Below, in pieces: positions 60,301 through 64,000 of a stretch of 64,000 nucleotides of DNA (positions are counted from its first letter, which is position 1; the number at the start of each line of letters is the position of its first letter). Origin of the DNA: Ensifer adhaerens. GTDB lineage: Bacteria; Pseudomonadota; Alphaproteobacteria; Rhizobiales; Rhizobiaceae. Position numbers and translations under genes: made by a program. The stretch lies in the NCBI RefSeq assembly GCF_002940685.1, contig NZ_PNFP01000003.1, positions 124,001 to 188,000 on the forward strand. Direction: 5' to 3'. Under the pieces are notes generated by a model. That model saw nothing but the letters and a program-made list of their open reading frames with translations. It was not told the origin of the DNA and did no database searches.

Positions 60301-63300
60301 GTGACGCATACGCAGGGCGGCGAGGTGACGTTTACCGACGTCGATACACTCGACACCCACAGTGCCAGCTTCTTGCCGCAAGGCCGTGGTTATCTCGGTA
60401 CCTTCTCGCTGGATCCGGTCGATCAGACAACTGACAAGATTGGCTGGAACTTCAAGGTCGCCGACGGCGTCATCGACTCGCTGCAGGCCGGTCAGACGCT
60501 GACGCAGAAGTACACCGTGTTCGTCAATGACGGCCATGGCGGCATCGCGACCCAGACCGTGACGATCGTGATCACCGGCACCAACGATGCGCCGGTGATC
60601 ACCTCCGGTACGCAGAGCGCTGCGGTGACAGAGCGTGGCGACGGTGCGGATGGCGAGAATTCCGTGGTGCATGTTCACGACGGCAAGGTTGGCTTTGCCG
60701 ACGTCGATACGCTGGACACCCACAGCGCCAGCTTCAAGGCCGGCGGCAACGGTTATCTCGGCAAGTTCTCGCTCGAGCCGGTGAACCAGGGGGGCAATTT
60801 CGTCAACTGGACCTTCAAGGTTGCTGACGGCGTCATCGACTCGCTGCAGGCTGGTCAGACGCTGACGCAGACCTATGACGTGACCATCAACGATGGCAAA
60901 GGCGGTACCGCGACACAGACGGTAACGGTGGTCATCACCGGCACGAACGACGCACCGATCATCACGTCGGGTGTTCAGAGCGGCGCCGTCACGGAGATCG
61001 CCGACAAGGCGGATGGCGAGAACACGGTCACGCATTCGCAGGGCGGCACGATCGGCTTCTCCGACGTCGACACGCTGGATCAGCACGGCGCCAGCTTCAA
61101 GGCGAACGGCAACGGCTATCTCGGAACCTTCTCGCTCGACCCGGTGGACCAGACGGGTAACTCCGTCGGCTGGAGCTTCAAGGTTGCCGATGGTGTGCTG
61201 GACTCGCTGCAGGCCGGTCAGGTACTGACGCAGACCTATGACGTCACCGTCGATGACGGCAAGGGTGGCAAGGCGACCCAGACGGTGACGATCACGATCA
61301 CCGGTACCAACGATGCGCCGGTGATCACATCGGACAAACAGTTTGGTGCCGTCGCGGAGATCGCCGACAAGGCGGATGGCGAGAACACGGTGACGCATTC
61401 GCAGGGCGGCACGGTCGGCTTCTCCGACGTCGACACGCTGGATCAGCACGGCGCCAGCTTCAAGGCGAACGGCAACGGCTATCTCGGAACCTTCTCGCTC
61501 GACCCGGTGGACCAGACGGGTAACTCTGTCGGCTGGAGCTTCAAGGTCGCCGACAGCGTGCTCGACTCGCTGCAGGCAGACCAGATCCTGACGCAGACCT
61601 ATGACGTCACCGTCGCTGACGGCAAGGGCGGCACGGCGACGCAGACGCTGACGATCACGATCACCGGCACGAACGACGCACCGGTGATCACATCGGACGC
61701 CCAGAGTGGTGCGGTTACGGAGATCGCCGACAGTACGGATGGCGAGAACACCGTGACGCACATGCAGGGCGGCACGGTGACGTTTACCGACGTCGATACG
61801 CTGGATACGCACAGCGTCAGCTTCACGGCGCAAGGCGGGGGCTATTTGGGTACTTTCTCGCTCGACCCCCGAGCCGAGACAAGCGACTCGGTCGGCTGGC
61901 GTTTCCAGGTTGCCGATGGCGTGCTCGATACGCTGAATGGCGGCGAGACGCTGACGCAGAAATATGATGTGATCATCGATGACGGCCACGGCGGTACGAC
62001 CAAACAGACGGTAACGATCACGATCACAGGCACCGATGACGGTGTCAGCATCAACGGGCTGTCGTCCAGCGCCGAGGAGACGGTTTACGAGAAAAATCTC
62101 TCGGATGGCTCATCGCCGAATGTGGCTGCACTTACGCAGGTCGGAAGCTTCTCCGTGACGACGCCGGACGGGCTCGCCGGTCTGAAGATCAATGGCACCG
62201 CGGTCGTGACGGGGGGCGCCTACGCCGTAGGCACCACGGTGGACACGGCACTTGGACTTCTGACGATCACTGGCTACTCGCCAACGACGGTCAACGGTAC
62301 GGTGACGGGCGCAACCTTCACCTATAGCTATCTGCTGCAGGACAACAGCTTGGGGCACGATGCCGCTGGAGCCGACAGCGGGGTCTTCGATAACTTCGTC
62401 GTCGAAGTGGCCGATGAAGATGGCTCGACGAGCGATGCCACGCTCAACATCCGGATCGTCGACGATGTACCGACCATCCAATCCATCAGCAGCGCCCACA
62501 TGGGCAACGGTATCGGCGCACTGGAAGGCCTCATCAATGCGACGCCGGGTGCCGACGGGATCAAGATTTACAAGATTGACAGCGTCGGCGGGCTGCCGAG
62601 TGGCTGGGCCGCCACGGGGATAGGCACCGGACAGGTGCTGGTCAAGGACAGTCTCGGCACCAGCATCTACCGCCTGACGACCAATACCGACGGCACCTAT
62701 CAGCTGGAGCAATTGAAGGATCGCCCCGGGGCGGAAAAGACCGTCGACGGCAACAGCGAGATCCCAAACAAGCCGCAGGAAGAATATGAGTTCGACTTCG
62801 CGACCTTCGAGGCGCTGGCAAGGTCCGGAGGCTCCGATCCGAAGTTCAATGCCTATTCCGTCAAAGATGGAAATGAGTTTGGCATCGGCAACACCTCATT
62901 CACGGCCAACGAGAAGTTCAGCATCACCCTGGACGCTGACGTCACATCGTTTACGCTCCAGCTCGGAAAGGTTCAAACCGGCGGGACCCTCGAGATCAAG
63001 GTCCGGGACGGCAACGGTGCGCTGGTTACCCTTCCTGGTCCCATAACCGTGGCCAAGGGCCAGGAAAGCATAACGATAACCTCAAGCGTGCTTGGCAAGT
63101 TCGACTATATCGAACTCGTCGGCAAGGGCGACATCGATGTCGCCTTCAAGCCGGTGTTCAGCTACGTCGAGGCTACCTCCACGTCGGATCTGACATTGAC
63201 CTTCGGAATTACCGGGCAGGACAAGGATGGCGATCTGTCGAACGCCTCGACACTCACCTTCGTGTCCGATGGCTCCGGGAGCATCACGGGCAGCGCCGGG

Positions 63301-64000
63301 AACGATGTGATCCAGGGCGGGGCTTGCGATGACGACCTTTACGGCCAGGCGGGCAACGATATCATCTATGCAAGCGCCGGCGATGACGACATTGATGGCG
63401 GCGCGGGCACGGATCTGCTCAATTTCTCCGATGCGACGAAGGGTATTACCTTCACTCTGGATCAAGGCAGTGACGAAGTAGACCTTTCCAGCGTCGGCCT
63501 GGGCGAAATAGACTACCGCGACATGGAAGGCGTCATTGGCTCGGACTTCAATGACAAGCTCTACGGCAGCAGCTATGGCGACATTCTCGCCGGCGGTGCG
63601 GGGAACGATACGCTTTCGGGCAACGGCGGAAACGACACGCTCTATGGCGATGCCGGAAACGATACGCTGAGTGGCGGTTCCGGCAACGATACTCTTTACG
63701 GCGGCACGGGCGTCGACAGGCTGACGGGCGGCTCGGGCGACGACACTTTCGTGCTCGATGCGAAAGACCTTGAACTCGACATCGCCGACGTCATCACCGA
63801 CTATGACGGCAACGACGATTTCGTCGATCTGTCCGCTCTGCTCGGCAATCTCCCCGCCAACACGCAACTCGATGGCGACTATGTCCAGGTGGTGCAGGAC
63901 GGAAAGAACGCCAACCTGCAGGTCGACACTGATGGCAGCTCCGGCAGCGGCGGCTGGCATACGGTTGCCGTGCTGGAGAACTTCCAGGTCTCGAGCGAAG
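57304..64000 (+). CDS. Giant type I-secreted RTX adhesin (LapA/BapA-like), 3' end beyond window
   Basis: One open frame from the ATG at 57304 to the window end, at least 2232 residues. About 1-180: N-terminal retention-type (BapA-prefix-like) domain, HLPAGASIEKIKVVGTDIVLEQPDGSTI, ending near a di-alanine at 179-180 (GLLAATALQ) that is a candidate LapG cut site. About 190-728: several Ig/VCBS-like domains. 729-1575: seven 121-residue VCBS repeats in perfect phase. About 1576-1990: further Ig-like domains. From 1996: RTX calcium repeats (GSAGNDVIQGG, GGAGNDTLSGNGGNDTLYG). The last visible residues GGWHTVAVLENF match the type I C-terminal targeting region, so only a short tail is missing. It is the evident cargo of the exporter encoded at 50219-55214. 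Confidence 0.93.
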   Translation, partial: MATEGTAISNEAAATPAEAIEFRNAPDGKAGRLVAQAAPAGEPELIDPATGAAVKDAGTAPQTPPMPTEVSADASNVVHLPAGASIEKIKVVGTDIVLEQPDGSTITIHNAALKVPTFLIGDAEIPRETLVAVLGENGINVAAGPDGSISVVSNQSSGGEFAGANGDIGEAGPAIGLLAATALQFPTLETVEFLPPTLDPNDAPSIIPDGNSDPSGIFVSDRQVDEAGLASGSRAGDGSASVTGIFTISDPDGAGDVASLTINGQTFAIGGLVGQSVAGQFGVLTITAYDPATGVAQYTYELTRAVTGSGVNPGANVEQDRDIFTLTVTDGDGATGTATLRVDVVDDIPVIGITTPEPGQVAEGQTLNGNWTLTAGADGVGTVDVTVGDTTQTLTLSAGEKVVFTIAEGTLTVNADKTWSFKAASNLNNASGLDVTFSLSAKDGDNDTTSDSQTIKVTDGDGPSVDPRAASASLTLDDQNLVNGSTPAGSAETSSGTIGFVAGSDAIAKIAFGDTSGLSGALTWDRVSDTQIIGRAGGVAIVTLDLVRAGDSAAVTATLNGNYAGHLGITTDDLAELGQVKVIATDTDGDKAEGTVTVSVSDDMPLAAADVDSVSEDGAVVADGNVLTGSGGSDANGTDGVKDVAGADGVSVTSVSFGGTAGLVGGSTAGQYGTLVLNADGSYTYTLNNAVAGVQSLAAGQVVTDTFTYEITDGDGDKSSTTVTITVTGTNDAPIITSGVQSGAVTEITDKADGENKVTHTQEGTVGFSDVDTLDQHGASFKANGNGYLGTFSLDPVDQGNNSVGWSFKVADRVLDSLQAGQILTQTYDVTVADGKGGTATQTVTITITGTNDAPVITSGWQVGGVMERFDGFPGENKVTHTQDGTIGFRDVDTLDTHTASFTAGGNGYLGTFSLDPLNQATDKVGWNFQVADSVLDSLQAGQILVQTYNVTVDDGHGGTATETVTIVIAGTNDVPVITSGAQSATVTELADNATGETTVTHTQGGEVTFTDVDTLDTHSASFLPQGRGYLGTFSLDPVDQTTDKIGWNFKVADGVIDSLQAGQTLTQKYTVFVNDGHGGIATQTVTIVITGTNDAPVITSGTQSAAVTERGDGADGENSVVHVHDGKVGFADVDTLDTHSASFKAGGNGYLGKFSLEPVNQGGNFVNWTFKVADGVIDSLQAGQTLTQTYDVTINDGKGGTATQTVTVVITGTNDAPIITSGVQSGAVTEIADKADGENTVTHSQGGTIGFSDVDTLDQHGASFKANGNGYLGTFSLDPVDQTGNSVGWSFKVADGVLDSLQAGQVLTQTYDVTVDDGKGGKATQTVTITITGTNDAPVITSDKQFGAVAEIADKADGENTVTHSQGGTVGFSDVDTLDQHGASFKANGNGYLGTFSLDPVDQTGNSVGWSFKVADSVLDSLQADQILTQTYDVTVADGKGGTATQTLTITITGTNDAPVITSDAQSGAVTEIADSTDGENTVTHMQGGTVTFTDVDTLDTHSVSFTAQGGGYLGTFSLDPRAETSDSVGWRFQVADGVLDTLNGGETLTQKYDVIIDDGHGGTTKQTVTITITGTDDGVSINGLSSSAEETVYEKNLSDGSSPNVAALTQVGSFSVTTPDGLAGLKINGTAVVTGGAYAVGTTVDTALGLLTITGYSPTTVNGTVTGATFTYSYLLQDNSLGHDAAGADSGVFDNFVVEVADEDGSTSDATLNIRIVDDVPTIQSISSAHMGNGIGALEGLINATPGADGIKIYKIDSVGGLPSGWAATGIGTGQVLVKDSLGTSIYRLTTNTDGTYQLEQLKDRPGAEKTVDGNSEIPNKPQEEYEFDFATFEALARSGGSDPKFNAYSVKDGNEFGIGNTSFTANEKFSITLDADVTSFTLQLGKVQTGGTLEIKVRDGNGALVTLPGPITVAKGQESITITSSVLGKFDYIELVGKGDIDVAFKPVFSYVEATSTSDLTLTFGITGQDKDGDLSNASTLTFVSDGSGSITGSAGNDVIQGGACDDDLYGQAGNDIIYASAGDDDIDGGAGTDLLNFSDATKGITFTLDQGSDEVDLSSVGLGEIDYRDMEGVIGSDFNDKLYGSSYGDILAGGAGNDTLSGNGGNDTLYGDAGNDTLSGGSGNDTLYGGTGVDRLTGGSGDDTFVLDAKDLELDIADVITDYDGNDDFVDLSALLGNLPANTQLDGDYVQVVQDGKNANLQVDTDGSSGSGGWHTVAVLENFQVSSE
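59488..62028 (+). repeat. Seven tandem 363-bp VCBS repeats within the adhesin
   Basis: The G-T-N-D (or G-T-D-D) codon set occurs at 59488, 59851, 60214, 60577, 60940, 61303, 61666 and 62029, each exactly 363 bases apart. Each unit encodes 121 residues, for example GTNDAPIITSG...VTEIADKADGENTVTH...GFSDVDTLD...GYLGTFSLDP...VADGVLDSLQAGQ...TQTYDVTV. Units 1, 5 and 6 are the most alike, units 2 to 4 and 7 more diverged. No unit has gained or lost a codon. Confidence 0.95.

Noticed and set aside
59269-61989. A 906-codon open frame on the minus strand opposite the adhesin repeats
   Set aside because: It is a shadow of the repeat-rich adhesin frame: its own translation repeats with the same 121-residue period, has no recognisable domain, and the plus-strand protein shows clear VCBS and RTX motifs.
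59488-62028. Regular repeats as a CRISPR array
   Set aside because: The units are 363 bp, in frame, and encode VCBS domains; there are no short direct repeats with unique spacers or cas genes.

Overview
The window is GC-rich DNA from an alphaproteobacterium, most likely Rhizobiaceae (Ensifer/Sinorhizobium/Rhizobium type). The evidence is a flagellin with rhizobial-type termini, two iron operators with the RirA pattern TGA-N9-TCA plus an Irr-type element, many ABC importers with their own regulators, and an attenuator that resembles the leaderless trp leader of rhizobia. The gene content is accessory in character (transport, regulation, surface structures), so a replicon such as a chromid or megaplasmid is possible. 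I see no tRNA, rRNA, CRISPR array, insertion sequence or replication origin.

Layout. 1-2.3 kb: ada DNA-repair regulator and an ABC permease. 2.4-5.4 kb: a THI5/NMT1-type binding protein and an isolated flagellin with a structured mRNA leader. 5.4-7.6 kb: a hypothetical protein, a GNAT acetyltransferase and a membrane protein. 7.9-12.3 kb: iron-regulated surface signalling unit (TonB receptor with STN domain, FecR, FecI). 12.4-13.7 kb: MerR regulator divergent from a glutaredoxin-MauE fusion. 13.9-18.9 kb: methyltransferase divergent from an iron-type ABC importer with two tandem binding proteins. 19-22.6 kb: ROK repressor and a PPOX flavoprotein/ferredoxin/ferredoxin-reductase operon. 22.8-34.3 kb: carbohydrate region with a mutarotase-like protein, LacI regulator, GH88 hydrolase, sugar ABC importer, DUF2264 protein, KduI and KduD, which together form a pathway for unsaturated uronate oligosaccharides. 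34.6-35.4 kb: LysE-family exporter behind a tryptophan-codon attenuator. 35.7-40.2 kb: AztD zinc chaperone behind a double Zur-like operator, BenE transporter and a MocR regulator. 40.2-48.5 kb: a two-component system with its own binding protein, divergent from a PhnD-like binding protein and a complete iron/phosphonate-type ABC importer. 48.8-64 kb: a candidate small RNA, a degenerate GGDEF membrane protein, a type I secretion system, a LapG-type protease and a giant RTX adhesin that runs off the window end.

The genes group into functional sets. The iron set (FecIR, receptor, twin-binding-protein importer) is tied together by RirA-type operators in front of fecI and in front of the importer. 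The adhesin set has exporter, adaptor, outer-membrane channel, protease and substrate, and the TolC gene and the adhesin gene share a 12-bp upstream motif at almost the same distance from their starts. No LapD (c-di-GMP receptor with an EAL domain) is present here.

The strongest candidate for something undescribed is the 35.2-35.4 kb element. A canonical promoter fires directly at the ATG of an 18-codon peptide with tandem Trp codons, followed by overlapping 1:2, 2:3 and 3:4 stems and a U-run, all in front of a LysE/RhtB exporter gene. Classical attenuation logic would switch this exporter on when tryptophanyl-tRNA is scarce, which is the opposite of what a tryptophan exporter should need.
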